Shown piece by piece: positions 11,236 through 21,089 of a stretch of 64,000 nucleotides of DNA; the first letter of the stretch is position 1; the number at the start of each line of letters is the position of its first letter. This DNA is from Macrostomum hystrix. Lineage: Eukaryota; Platyhelminthes; Macrostomidae. The notes beneath the pieces are model-generated. The model ran no database searches, was not told the origin of the DNA, and saw only the letters and a program-made list of their open reading frames with translations. Position numbers and translations under genes: made by a program. The DNA lies in assembly GCA_950097015.1 (NCBI GenBank), contig CATNEN010000028.1:868001-932000 (forward strand), read 5' to 3'.

Positions 11236-12300
11236 ACCTTTTCAGTCGTACTTTTATCTACTAGAAAGTATTTCCATTGAAGAAGTACTCGAACTTAGCT
11301 CTCTAAAGAAAGGACGTGTTTAGCTGCAAGCATCTATTGCCCTGCAGTGCTTACCTACAATTTATGCCAGGCAATTTAGCTAATCTATTCAGGCATAGCG
11401 GAGCAGGTGACTTGTTAAGATTTACGACACCTATTCCGCCTAGAAAGCAGTTCAAGGTTGGGCCGAAGCGAAACGGTTTAAAAAATGAAAAGCTTCGAGC
11501 CGGATGCAACCTAAAGAATTGTTACTATGCTTTTTGCATAGCTATCTCAGTGCCAAGGTGGCGGTGGGGTGGTTGGGAGGCCGAGGGCTGTGGGTGCCTG
11601 ACAACGCGGCAGTGATTTACTGCGGCGGCCTATTCCGGTTATTCGCTAATTTCTGGTCGCACGTTTCGCCGCACACATTAGGCCAATAATATCCCATGCC
11701 CTATACATCCATGGTGTATTAAGCTGGAGCTGGTGGACCAAAAACCACTAAATTTCTCTTCTCACTACTCGGCTGATCCCGCATATATCTGATTCTGCTC
11801 TCTCCCTATTTCCTCTGGCTCTATTCAGTGCAGCCCCCAGATACGTGCGATAGAATTCAATACTATTAAATTGGCTGAAAAGCCAAAGCAGTGATTAAAT
11901 ATAATTTCTAACAGCCAACGGTTTCATAATGCAATGAATTATTCATTATTAGTCCAAGGACAGAACAGATGTACACAAACTTTAGAACAAGGACCTCTGA
12001 ATACAAGCATTTTTATAGAAGCTGTAGATGCTATTTATAGAAGTCCTGGATCTGGCCTAACTGGGTTAGGCGCATCATTTCTATTTTTATCTCTATATAA
12101 ACTTTTGCGATTATTATCTATGAATATCGAGAGTTCTATTTTGATTGGCTGATAGCAGTCACGTGCCTAAATTTTGCGGTTGGTTAAGCACGGGGTTTCC
12201 CCGTAATAAGCTATACTAAAAATAGATCAAGCCTAAATCTTGTAGGGCTCCACTAGCCAATCAAATTCCAGAGAATGTCTCGCGGTGAACACAACTTAGA
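11236..12300. other. intron-2 unique stretch
   Basis: Unique intronic sequence, partly GC-rich (11540-11660). Nothing recognisable beyond short open frames. Confidence 0.5.
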
Positions 12301-12301
12301 C

Positions 12302-12583
12302 AAGGACCACTAGGAGTAGGACGGAGAAAAACGTTTCTTAGAAAAAAATAGGTTGGTTTTCGCAAAAAATACACTACGAAGATAGAAATTTATAACATTG
12401 GATAGAGCAACAAGTGAGGCAAGTTATTTTAAAAGAACAGCTTTGTTTTTGCTTCCAATCAAAAGCTGTCAACATTCTTGAAAAAAGTGAAAATTTCTTA
12501 TCTCCGTAATGTATTTTTTCGAGAAAATCTGCCTTTAAATATTTTTCTTAGAAACATAGTTTCCCTCCTACTCCTAGTGGTCG
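12302..12583. mobile_element. palindromic MITE-like element in K2P intron 2
   Basis: Long imperfect inverted repeat. The left end gaccactaggagtagga is mirrored by tcctactcctagtggtc at the right end. Internal arms also pair: cgcaaaaaatacactacgaagat against atctccgtaatgtattttttcg, and tttcttagaaaaa against tttttcttagaaa. Arms are about 110 bp with a central unpaired part, typical of a foldback or MITE element. I could not define a target-site duplication; both flanks carry acttag but not directly abutting. Confidence 0.7.
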
Positions 12584-12655
12584 TTGAACTTAGAAACAGA
12601 TTCTTGTTTGTCGCCAAATGAAAGCAGATTATAATCTCCCCTTCTCATCGCCAAG

Positions 12656-12942
12656 GCACAACTGTGGACAGCGAGAACCCCAAGGAGAAGCTCATCGCCA
12701 CGGTGTTCTACGTTGCCATCGGCCTATCAGTATTCGCCATGTGCTTCAAGCTGATGCAGGAGGAGGTCATACAGAAGGTGCGCCGCTTAGGTCGTCGCGT
12801 CGCAGTCATTCGGGATCGGCTCAGTGCGGGCGGCGGCGGAGGCGGCGGCGAAGGCGGCGAAGCAGGCGTCCCGGAGCAGCCCAGACCGATGCAGCGAGTC
12901 AACGGTTTCATAGAGAGGCTGCGCACTCGCCCGATGCTGTGA
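12656..12942 (+). CDS. K2P channel exon 3 (M4 and C-terminus)
   Basis: The acceptor cgccaag ends at 12655. With the phase-1 base from exon 2 the sequence continues VPGTTVDSENPKEK, then TM4 (ATVFYVAIGLSVFAMCFKLM), an amphipathic stretch, a Gly run (about 12829-12860) and a short tail ending RTRPML and TGA at 12940-12942. The intron position just after pore 2 and the following M4 fit the K2P fold. Confidence 0.87.
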
Positions 12943-13221
12943 GCCGCAGTCTGCAGCTGCCACGCCAGGCATCTAAAAATTTCCCCTGAATAACCATCTG
13001 TCTTGCGATGGCAGCTCTGCGCCAATAACTTGTACAATGACAATGAAACTTGATAGTTGTGCTTTTAAATACGACACCAAATATCAGATTTCAGCATACA
13101 ATGTTCTCATTGAAGTGCAGCATCACTCGCTTGATTCTATACATTATAAACGACACCAAACCATGGTTTTTCTGTCCACGGACCCATTTAACAGCTGGGT
13201 GTCTTACTCAAAGATATAAGT

Positions 13222-13280
13222 AACTTCAATGAGGTTAAAATTCGAACTCCAGACCTCCCGATCAGAAGTCCGGATTATCT
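13222..13280 (-). mobile_element. SINE family B head fragment
   Basis: On the minus strand it reads ggaggtctggagttcgaat, a tRNA T-arm/box B, matching the triplicated T-arm at 22011-22100. Only the tRNA-like head is present. Confidence 0.5.
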
Positions 13281-13345
13281 AGCATTGCCCTTGTGCTTTT
13301 GCTGTGCGCTTTTGATTTTCCGCGAAACCCAGACTTCGCATTGTC

Positions 13346-13351
13346 AATAAA
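13346..13351 (+). other. possible poly(A) signal of the K2P gene
   Basis: AATAAA about 400 bases after the K2P stop codon, the first canonical signal on this strand. A SINE head fragment lies in between. Confidence 0.35.
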
Positions 13352-13559
13352 ACATCAACTACCTCAACAGAACCTGCCCAGCCCACCTAGAAGATCAATA
13401 AGCTAAATAAGCTAAATTGTCTCAACATATGCTCACTCTCAAATGCATGCCTGAGAGTACATGAAAGCAAAACACATACTCACAATTATGTCAGCGAAAA
13501 AAATTAAATATAAATGTAGACATGCTCGTATATATTTGAATTTCACACTGATAAGTATT

Positions 13560-13745
13560 TCACCAGTACTTTTTGGCTCTATCCGATGCAGAAACAACTT
13601 CCGGAATTATAAAATATCTCGACTATGCTGTCTCGGACGGCTTTGAAAGTGAGTTCATCGCAAAGGGTGTAAAAACTATGATCCATATGGTGTTCTTTCA
13701 CAAAAATCGGTTATTCAGTTTGAGAGCTATCGTGAAGTGACGCTC
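13560..13745 (-). repeat. dispersed repeat DR1, copy 2
   Basis: Matches 27320-27475 in the same orientation (shared words tgatccatatgg and gctttgaaa) and 5440-5470 on the opposite strand. Its edge coincides with the end of similarity of the adjacent cystatin-like fragment. Confidence 0.6.
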
Positions 13746-14188
13746 GTCACTCTGGTAACCTTGGGTTTCCAGCTGCGTTGAAAGACTTCAAACTCGCAGG
13801 TCCGGCGACTGTAACACACTAAAAGTGGGGAACGAACCTCGCGCTGGCAGACCGAGACCGGTTTCTGGCTTGTTTGACATCGTCAGTCAGCCATAGCCGC
13901 ACGCAGTCCTCTCCCACCACTCTTAGTGTGCACAGAAGTCTCTTTTAAGCTTGCCATTTTTATGCCGATACTTTTTTAGTGTTATGTGAGAGTTTTGCAG
14001 CCAAGTCTTTGCTTTTCTACTGTTGTCAGTAGTCTGAATTGTATCTCTCACAGACTAGCGACTACCTGCTGCTCGGCGTTGCTCACGCTGGCCACGACGG
14101 CAGCCACTGCGCCGTGGTCACTGTTCGAATATTTGGCGTTGTAAGCAGCCCCAGCGGCAATCAAGCACTGTTGAAATTCTGCGCTCAT
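13746..14188 (-). pseudogene. cystatin-like pseudogene
   Basis: Two segments on the minus strand resemble the intact cystatin at 17170-17559. Segment 14188-14048 reads SAEFQQCLIAAGAAYNAKYS and ends in VVASVSNAEQQVVASL, against SAEFRESLAAAAAEYNSRF and VASVSRARKQIVAG. Segment 13812-13746 reads RTCEFEVFQRSWKP against RNCEFEVWHRAWLP. Roughly 220 bp of unrelated sequence separate them, the intervening beta-strand region is missing, an in-frame TAA lies just upstream of the first segment, a SINE abuts the 5' side and DR1 the 3' side. QxVxG has become QVVAS. Best read as a broken paralogue. Confidence 0.65.
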
Positions 14189-14221
14189 GCGGCCAAGTAG
14201 AGTTTGCGATTACACCCGCAA

Positions 14222-14330
14222 GGTCCAACCAGCCCTCCAAGGCACAGTGATAGTGTACATTGTCTGACTGTAAACAACAGTGAGGCAGATGTACAAGAAT
14301 GTGTGCGTGGCTGTGGGTCGACTGCTGTCA
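14222..14330 (+). mobile_element. SINE family A body fragment
   Basis: The block ctccaaggcacagtgatagt and its continuation match the body of the full copy at 17838-18165 in the same orientation. The tRNA head is absent. Confidence 0.65.
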
Positions 14331-14399
14331 AGTTGAAGCGTTTCAAATCAAACTTTCAAACTTTGCTCTTTTGACTTTACCGGAGCACACACGTCAGGC

Positions 14400-14540
14400 A
14401 GTGTAATGCTATCACTGCGACAAGGCCGCAAGCCTTCGCTCCGCGGCTGCGTCCCAATTGAATGTGGCCTCACCGCGAAATCGAGCTCGGGGACATTGTT
14501 GCGAGAGGCAATCGCGTTTAGTAGCTCTGCCACTCAACCC
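14400..14540 (-). mobile_element. SINE family A head fragment
   Basis: On the minus strand: a type-II tRNA-like head (ggcagagctactaaacgcga, then gagctcgatttcgc) followed by the start of the SINE body (cacattcaattgggacgcag). Opposite orientation to the fragment 70 bp away. Confidence 0.7.
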
Positions 14541-14996
14541 AAAAACGCTATTCCTAGTTCGGCCACAGAGACAAGAGCAAAAATTAGAAAGCAAAAAGAA
14601 ACTCAAACGTGTAAATTTATCTTTGAATAAAACGGCACGCGCGCAATACAGAGAAAATTTGTGTAATTTTTGTTAGTGCCAAAATTTTGCCGTGTATTTT
14701 ATGAGTTCGGAAGTGTTAGGAGCGAAATCGTTAATAAAATTTGCTATATAATGGAGGCTGAGACAGAACGAATAGTCCCAGAAACAGATAAATGTACATT
14801 CTGAATAGATTTCTTGAAAGGATATGGTGTGACAAGGAGAACGCATTAGATAGTAAATTGGTATAAATATAAATACCCAATAAAAAAGTAGAATACGTAC
14901 TATTGGTTCGTCATCCGCCCCCAGTTAAATATACGTACAATACTGTTCCAATACAAATAAATAAACTTAAAACATGCTTAAAACAGAACCAAGCGC

Positions 14997-15046
14997 AGCG
15001 GGCTCACTCCGCAATTACTCTCTTCAAAAAACGGAGTGAGCCCGCT
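14997..15046. other. perfect 15-bp hairpin downstream of ZNF706 copy A
   Basis: agcgggctcactccg (14997-15011) and its exact reverse complement (15032-15046) flank a 20-base loop. Relative to the minus-strand gene ending at 15116 it would lie in the 3' UTR. Confidence 0.8.
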
Positions 15047-15115
15047 AGGATGAGAATCCGTACCGAAAACAGCTCGCAGGTGTCACAGGAAGGCCCCGGC
15101 TGTCAGCCGTCTTCC

Positions 15116-15343
15116 TCACTCAACATCCTTGAGGTCGGCTGGCAGCTCCACCTTCGGGTGCTTGGCCTCGAAGTGCATCTTGTAGGTCTTCGGATCGCCA
15201 ATCTGGGCTTTGCACACGGTGCAGGTGTAAACCAGAGCCTTCTGGGCTGCTTTTTTCTGGTCCGAGCCCTGCGCCTTCTTCAAAGCCGCCTTCTTCTCGG
15301 CGTTTTTCTGCTGCGATTGAATCTTCTGCTGGCCGCGAGCCAT
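15116..15343 (-). CDS. ZNF706-like small zinc finger protein, copy A
   Basis: Encodes 75 residues beginning MARGQQKIQSQQKNAEKK, the highly conserved N-terminus of the ZNF706/4F5-type family. A basic Lys/Gln-rich segment is followed by one C2H2-type finger, YTCTVCKAQIGDPKTYKMHF with H and H supplied by HFEAKH, and a short acidic tail. Length matches the human protein (76). I chose the MARG start because the conserved family sequence begins there, although the frame is open upstream. A pyrimidine-rich 3' splice-site-like sequence (cctttcctcag) lies about 27 bases before the ATG, compatible with a 5'-UTR intron or spliced leader. The CDS has no intron. Its function in animals is poorly defined (zinc-binding, nuclear/cytosolic). 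Confidence 0.9.
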   Translation of the reverse strand: MARGQQKIQSQQKNAEKKAALKKAQGSDQKKAAQKALVYTCTVCKAQIGDPKTYKMHFEAKHPKVELPADLKDVE

Positions 15344-15427
15344 TGCCTGCCTGTCCGGTTTAGCAACTGAGCTGAGGAAAGGACAGAAGTGTGTACTGTG
15401 TAACTGTGTACCAATTTTAAAGTTTGG

Positions 15428-15640
15428 CTGAGTTGCGGAGTGGTCTAACGCGATTGCCTCTCGCATCGAGGTCCCTGAGCTCGATTCCGCGGCGAGGCCA
15501 CATTCACGTCCTTGAGGGCCAAGCTCAAAGGAACAGTGTGAGTGTGCGCCTGCAAACGTCAGGAATCAGTGGAATGGGCAGAATGGCCTCCTCGCTGGCT
15601 GCCTCTACAACTTCCCATAATTTTAACGACTTGGGAAATT
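15428..15640 (+). mobile_element. SINE family A copy between the two ZNF706 genes
   Basis: tRNA-derived head with box A-like ttgcggagtggtctaacgcg and box B-like gagctcgattccgcgg (type-II, Leu/Ser-like), then the family body ending gaatgggcagaatggcctcc. An internal deletion relative to 17838-18165. Confidence 0.8.
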
Positions 15641-16146
15641 GTTACAAAAGGCAAAGTTTAAAATGCCAATAAAGCAACAAATTTACAAAGTCATAGATCT
15701 AAGCCAAAAATGCACGACCATGTTTTAAACTCAACGTTAAAAAATTATGCAAGTACATGGCGAACTAAAAAAAGCTGGTTGATTTCAAACCACCGAATCG
15801 TTTTTGCTTATTTATTTGTTTTAAAAGTTGGATATATTTTTATGAAATCATTTTGTCAGCGCACCAGAACAGGTGTGTTTTACGTAAACCGGTGCTCCGG
15901 AAAACTAACCAAACACACACACACACGCACTAATTTTCCTGCAAGGTCAACTGTCTACAGTGTGCTTGTTAATCCTGTACAAAGTAAACAGCTGACAAGA
16001 ACTCTATTTACACACAGCGTTCGCGCCGCTCCCTCTAAAAAACACGCGACTATTTAATAGATAATAAAAAGAAAATAACAGGCTAGGGCGAGGCCATACA
16101 TCTGAAATCACTTCAACTTCTCAGACACGCCCGCATCGGCTGTCCG
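15641..16146. other. spacer between ZNF706 copies
   Basis: AT-rich sequence with a short CA run (15916-15930). ATTAAA on the minus strand at 16053-16058 could serve as poly(A) signal for copy B. Confidence 0.45.
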
Positions 16147-16374
16147 TCACTCAACATCCTTGAGGTCGGCTGGCAGCTCCACCTTCGGGTGCTTGGCCTC
16201 GAAGTGCATCTTGTAGGTCTTCGGATCGCCAATCTGGGCCTTGCACACGGTACAGGTGTAAACCAGAGCGGCCTGGGCGGCCTTCTTCTGATCGGAGCCC
16301 TGCGACTTCTTCATAGCCGCCTTCTTCTCGGCGTTTTTCTGCTGCGATTGAATCTTCTGGTGTCCGCGAGCCAT
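16147..16374 (-). CDS. ZNF706-like small zinc finger protein, copy B
   Basis: Also 75 residues and intronless. It differs from copy A at only a few residues (MARGHQ for MARGQQ, AAMKKSQ for AALKKAQ, AQAALV for AQKALV), and the last third is identical. The C2H2 ligands are all present. At the DNA level the 3' coding halves are almost base-identical, so this is a recent tandem or retro-duplication, or gene conversion is active. The sequences outside the CDS differ, so the two may be expressed differently. A ctgcttcag acceptor-like site lies a few bases upstream of the ATG. Confidence 0.9.
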   Translation of the reverse strand: MARGHQKIQSQQKNAEKKAAMKKSQGSDQKKAAQAALVYTCTVCKAQIGDPKTYKMHFEAKHPKVELPADLKDVE

Positions 16375-17150
16375 TGCCAGCTGAAGCAGTTCAGGTTGAA
16401 CACGGATGCACAGACAGGCACAAACAAACGAATTTTCTGGGCTAATAAGCTCAAGCCTCTAAAAATGGCCGAAAAACTCTCCCTCTGGCTAATCTTGGGG
16501 ATTTGGGGATAATTTTGGGGACAGTTAAAAAATTATCCCCAAAAAGTTAAAAAATTCCCTGTAGTTTACAAATTATCCTAGATAATTATCCCACTCAATG
16601 TTAATAATTTATCCTTTACGGTGTGCGAAGTAACCCAATATGTCTGAGCCTATAGGATTTAGTTTAGGCAGTTTGTGCATTTCTAGCCGTTATAATTTGT
16701 TAAAACAAGCAAAATGTTCAGCCACTAAAGGACTACAAGCCCACGAAAAAGAAGAAACAATGCCAAGATGAACACTGGGGGAAAATAAAGTGAAACAGCT
16801 TCATAAACCAAGAGTGTATTGAAAAATAACTGCTTCGTGTCGATTCCTGGCTTCCAAGTGTGCTTTTACAAGTTCACAACTCGAAAAATATAGTTTTTTG
16901 TTTTTAAAAAGCATACATTTCTTTAACACAGTCTTCTAGATGCGTTTTTGAAGCGAGCAAATATTTATAAGAGAAGTAAAAGTTATTTTTATATTTGAAA
17001 TAAAAGACAAGTGTTAATATGGCAAAGAAGCAAAGTTTACAGGCTTGTTCTCAAAATAAAATCTGAATAATATATAATAAGACATTCTTGCACTTTCACC
17101 TCAGCGTGGGGATGGAGACAATGAAGTATATACCTGAGTCATACTATCAA
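16375..17150. other. intergenic, AT-rich
   Basis: Contains a small cluster of degenerate ttatcccc/aattatcc words (16490-16620). ATTAAA on the minus strand at 17154-17159 is a possible poly(A) signal of the cystatin gene. Nothing else supported. Confidence 0.45.
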
Positions 17151-17169
17151 GCGATTTAATGTTTGTTGT

Positions 17170-17559
17170 TCAACAATCGACGCCAAGCACCAAGGTCCGC
17201 TGCGGCAGCCAGGCGCGATGCCAGACCTCAAACTCGCAGTTCCTATCTGGACAGCTGTCGCAGCCTCTGACAGACATGCGGGCCTTGAACTTGTACTTGA
17301 CTCCAGCGACAATCTGCTTCCTAGCCCGGCTAACACTGGCCACCGTAGCGGCTGCTGTGCCGTAATCGCCGTTGGTGGAAGCGGCAAATCTAGAATTGTA
17401 CTCCGCAGCAGCAGCGGCCAGACTTTCGCGAAATTCGGCGCTCTCCAGTTCCGAGGGTGTCACTTTGGACCAGCCGCCTAGCATTGCGTTTGAGGCCTCA
17501 GCATTGATAAATAGGAGCAATGCAGCTACTAATAGTAGGCTTGATGCGCATCGATTCAT
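17170..17559 (-). CDS. secreted cystatin (cysteine protease inhibitor)
   Basis: 129 residues from the ATG at 17559: a signal peptide (MNRCASSLLLVAALLLFINA) and one cystatin domain. Visible hallmarks are the N-terminal glycine (LGGWSKV), the alpha-helix segment (SAEFRESLAAAAAEYNSRF), the QxVxG loop as QIVAG, and the C-terminal CEFEVWHRAWLPQ replacing the usual PW hairpin. Cys pairs near the C-terminus fit type-2 cystatins. The frame is open 23 codons further upstream (17628), but a TATA box at 17657-17664 places transcription initiation near there, so the inner ATG followed by the signal peptide is the better start. Single exon. Inhibits papain-family cathepsins in the family. Confidence 0.88.
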   Translation of the reverse strand: MNRCASSLLLVAALLLFINAEASNAMLGGWSKVTPSELESAEFRESLAAAAAEYNSRFAASTNGDYGTAAATVASVSRARKQIVAGVKYKFKARMSVRGCDSCPDRNCEFEVWHRAWLPQRTLVLGVDC

Positions 17560-17656
17560 GCTTCTGTTCCTTCGCTTGTTGTCGGCTTTGAGAACTGCAA
17601 CGGGGTGAGCTGAGTTTTTCGTAGACAAGTCGGCGGCTCCCTTTCAATATTCGACT

Positions 17657-17664
17657 TTTATACT
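17657..17664 (-). promoter_or_regulatory. TATA box of the cystatin gene
   Basis: Reads TATAAAAG on the minus strand, about 100 bases before the chosen ATG, which implies a short 5' UTR. Confidence 0.65.
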
Positions 17665-17837
17665 CAAACTCAGGGAGCCTAGATCTCGTTAATCATCGGA
17701 ATTAATCGATCCAGCGAATGACTGACGCCAGGAAGGATGTAATTAAATTTAAGTATGTGTGTGCCCATTATCATGGAATAGTGCGAAAAACTATGAAAAA
17801 GTTCGCGTTTTCAATGGATCAAACATTCTATTGCAGG

Positions 17838-18165
17838 GGTGAATTGCAGAGCGGTCTAACGCGCGTTTGCCTCTCTCGGACCAAGGTCCCTGAGCTCGAT
17901 TCCGAGGCGAGGCCACATTCATTTGGGGCGCAGCCGCGGAGAGAAGGCTTGGGGGCTTGTCGTGCAATTTACGCCATCGATGGCCAACCTCCAAGGCACA
18001 GTGAAAGTGTACACTGCCTGACGAGGAGAAAATCAGGGTTGATGTACACACCTGTGTGAGCGAGTGCCTGCGTACAGTATCTGTGTGCGTGTGTGCTCAG
18101 GAGTGAGTGAAATGGGCGGAAGTGGCTGCGGGCCTAGTGTCATCAAATGTGCCATTGCCCGCAGC
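17838..18165 (+). mobile_element. SINE family A, longest copy
   Basis: tRNA-like head (attgcagagcggtctaacgc ... gagctcgattccgagg), then a body of about 250 bp including cgcagccgcggagagaaggc, ctccaaggcacagtgaaagt and gtgagtgaaatgggcggaag. This copy links the fragments seen elsewhere in the window (14222, 14400, 15428, 22745, 41510, 41869). Confidence 0.85.
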
Positions 18166-18713
18166 CCTACAGCAATTATCATTATTATAGAAATTCGATT
18201 GCACTTCTGACTATCTCGGCTGTTCTTAAAAACAAAAAAACAGTAACTCAACAAAACGCAACTTATAACTGGCATTTCAAATGAAACCAGCTCATTCACA
18301 TGAAAGTAAAATTGTTATTGAATTGTGAAAACACATTCGACAGATTTCTAATACACCCGGATTGGCTAGGTAAATCTAAGTGTGCAATCAGCTATGTGAG
18401 AGCAGACTGCATAGCATAAGATAAAGCAGGCACTGCTTTTGCTACTGTTGAAATAGTTTATAGTACACCGACTGACTACATTAGATTAATATTAATTTCT
18501 ACAGAAAGTACTTTTAAATAGTCTATTTATCGTGATATTTTAGACAGGGGATCATTGGTAGAAACTCGTAAATTTTAGGATTTTATAACGGAGCAGTCCC
18601 TATTCTATCTATCGAACAAAATATGACGCTAAAAGAGCTAACAATAGTGACATCCGATGCTAAATATTCAAACTTATAATCTCTCTAATTGTAAGTGTAA
18701 TCAGCTTGGCGAA
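18166..18713. other. intergenic
   Basis: AT-rich; no supported feature. Confidence 0.45.
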
Positions 18714-19064
18714 TCAACGCCTAGGCTCCCAAGGATCCAGAACTTCGCCCCAGCGCAGTCGTTTAGTCTCCGGATACAGTTCCGGATGAGTCCGTTTGAA
18801 ATCGGCCACATAGGCAGCGCGGACTCGCAATCGATTAGAGTAATAGACGTCGTACAGGTAGCCCAGACCGAAGAAACCAACAGAGCTGGCTAGAGCGTAT
18901 GGCAGCTTATAAAACCAGGGCGCCTTGTAGTAGCGATTGCGAATCACCCAGCCGAATGCGCACAATCCGGCGAAGGTGTGCCCGGTGGAGAGAGGCGCAG
19001 TCAGAACCCCCTTTAGTGACAGCGCATTCAAGTCCTGGCTGGTTGTGCTGTCCTGCGAGGACAT
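18714..19064 (-). CDS. NDUFC2: NADH dehydrogenase subunit NDUFC2-like (complex I)
   Basis: 116 residues, close to the 119 of the human protein. Two hydrophobic segments (about residues 26-41 and 54-71) are followed by the conserved C-terminal pattern YVADFKRTHPELYPE...KRLRWGEVLDPWEPRR, matching the family pattern Y-x(4-5)-HPE-[FY]-PE-x-K-x-GE-[IV]. The protein is an accessory, membrane-arm subunit of mitochondrial complex I in the inner membrane. Single exon; an acceptor-like ttccag/cctcag lies within 25 bases upstream of the ATG, again suggesting an upstream noncoding exon or spliced leader. Confidence 0.82.
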   Translation of the reverse strand: MSSQDSTTSQDLNALSLKGVLTAPLSTGHTFAGLCAFGWVIRNRYYKAPWFYKLPYALASSVGFFGLGYLYDVYYSNRLRVRAAYVADFKRTHPELYPETKRLRWGEVLDPWEPRR

Positions 19065-19167
19065 GACCTGAGGCAGCTGGAATCAATGTATCATATATTT
19101 TGCTGGCTGGCAACATTATCAGTTAGTACAGACTCGGACAGACTAGCGTAAATTAGACATGACCGGC

Positions 19168-19345
19168 GATAATGAAGGCTGAGAGAGAGGATAGTGACCA
19201 ATCATAAGGCTGAGAGAGAGAGGATAGTGACCAATCATAAGGCTGAGAGAGAGAGGATAGTGACCAATCATAAGGCTGAGAGAGAGGATAGTGACCAATC
19301 ATAAGGCTGAGAGAGAGGATAGTGACCAATCAAAAGGCTGGGAGA
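19168..19345. repeat. 31-33-bp minisatellite
   Basis: Six copies of ggctgagagagaggatagtg plus accaatcataa, with 2-bp GA length variation. Confidence 0.9.
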
Positions 19346-19925
19346 GGATAATGATTAATCATCATTTTAATTTGATATTATGAGAGACGGGATTATGACC
19401 TACCTAAATTGAATAGGACTAAACCAACTAGTATTGTTGACAGTAAAAAATAAAAAGATAAGTTCAGGCGATAAAAAAGTGAATATACGCAATGTTTGTT
19501 GTGAAAAAGCCGCAAAACATATCTATACATATATAAAAATTGCGAATAGCAGGCCACAAAAAAAATGGAAGCAGATTTCAAGCATAAAAACTAGTCAGCG
19601 GATGCAAGCAAACTAACAGTTGATTACTTAGAGACAAAAGTATATACAGTTGATAGGTTTGTTACGAAATTATAAGATTCGTTCTCAAATGTTAATTGCA
19701 CATTTTGATTCTACTTAAAGTAGAAAGATAGAGAAATGACTATAACAATCAATTTGTAAGCAGCTGTTTACGTGACTAGATTGTTAACTATTAAAATTAA
19801 TGTTTTCAAATGTCTAGGAAAATCTATATCTAAAACCAAACTTAATTGATTTACTGACTTAAATAAACAATTTCTATAGTAAAAACAATATATGCAGACA
19901 TATTTTAAAATGCCATGCAATGTAC
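19346..19925. other. intergenic, AT-rich
   Basis: Nothing supported. Confidence 0.45.
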
Positions 19926-19929
19926 ACAA

Positions 19930-21050
19930 AAAGTGAGTCATTGCACCCTCCAGATGGTCATTCAGTGCCTGAGTCATTACACCCTCCAGATGGTCATTCA
20001 GTGCCTGAGTCATTACACCCTCCAGATGGTCATTCAGTGCCTGAGTCATTACACCCTGCAGATGGTCATTCAGTGCCTGAGTCATTACACCCTGCAGATA
20101 GTCATTCAGTGCCTGAGTCATTACACCCTCCAGATGGACATTCAGTATGTCATTACACCCTACAGATGGTCATTCAGTGCCTGAGTCATTACACCCTCCA
20201 GATGGACATTCAGTATGTCATTACACCCTACAGATGGTCATTCAGTGCCTGAGTCAATACACCCTCCAGATGGTCATTCAGTGCCTGAGTCATTACACCC
20301 TCCAGATGGTCATTCAGTGCCTGAGTCATTACACCCTCCAGATGGTCATTCAGTGCCTGAGTCATTACACCCTCCAGATGGACATTCAGTGCCTGAGTCA
20401 TTACACCCTCCAGATGGTCATTCAGTGTGTCATTACACTCTCCAGATGGTCATTCAGTGTGTCATTACACCCTACAGATGGTCATTCAGTGTGTCATTAC
20501 ACCCTACAGATGGTCATTCAGTGCCTGAGTCATTACACCCTCCAGATGGTCATTCAGTGCCTGAGTCATTACACCCTGCAGATGGTCATTCAGTGCCTGA
20601 GTCATTACACCCTGCAGATAGTCATTCAGTGCCTGAGTCATTACACCCTCCAGATGGACATTCAGTATGTCATTACACCCTACAGATGGTCATTCAGTGC
20701 CTGAGTCAATACACCCTCCAGATGGTCATTCAGTGCCTGAGTCATTACACCCTCCAGATGGTCATTCAGTGCCTGAGTCATTACACCCTCCAGATGGACA
20801 TTCAGCATGTCATTACACCCTCCAGATGGACATTCAGTGTGTCGATACACCCTACAGTTGTTCATTCAGTGCCTGAGTTATTACACCCTCCAGATGGTCA
20901 TTCAGTGCCTGAGTCATTACACCCTCCAGATGGCCATTCAGTGCCTGAGTCATTACACCCTCCAGATGGACATTCAGTATGTCATTACACCCTACAGATA
21001 GTCATTCAGTGCCTGAGTCATTACACCCTCCAGATGGTCATTCAGTGCGG
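19930..21050. repeat. 36-bp minisatellite with 32-bp variants
   Basis: About 32 units; the main unit is cattacaccctccagatggt plus cattcagtgcctgagt (36 bp), mixed with a 32-bp unit ending cagtgtgt or cagtatgt. A multi-unit block (cctgcagatgg, cctgcagatag, cctccagatggac, cctacagatgg) occurs at about 20048-20175 and again at 20574-20690, showing higher-order duplication. All three plus frames are open for long stretches, which is an array artefact. It ends about 40 bases before the 3' end of the MAGUK gene on the other strand. Confidence 0.95.
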
Positions 21051-21089
21051 CACCAGGTGAGTGACAATAGGAGCTGCAGCAGTTCAATG

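Noticed and set aside
19915-21060. Long HYTLQMVIQCLS-type open frames
   Set aside because: Translation of the 36-bp minisatellite; several frames are equally open.
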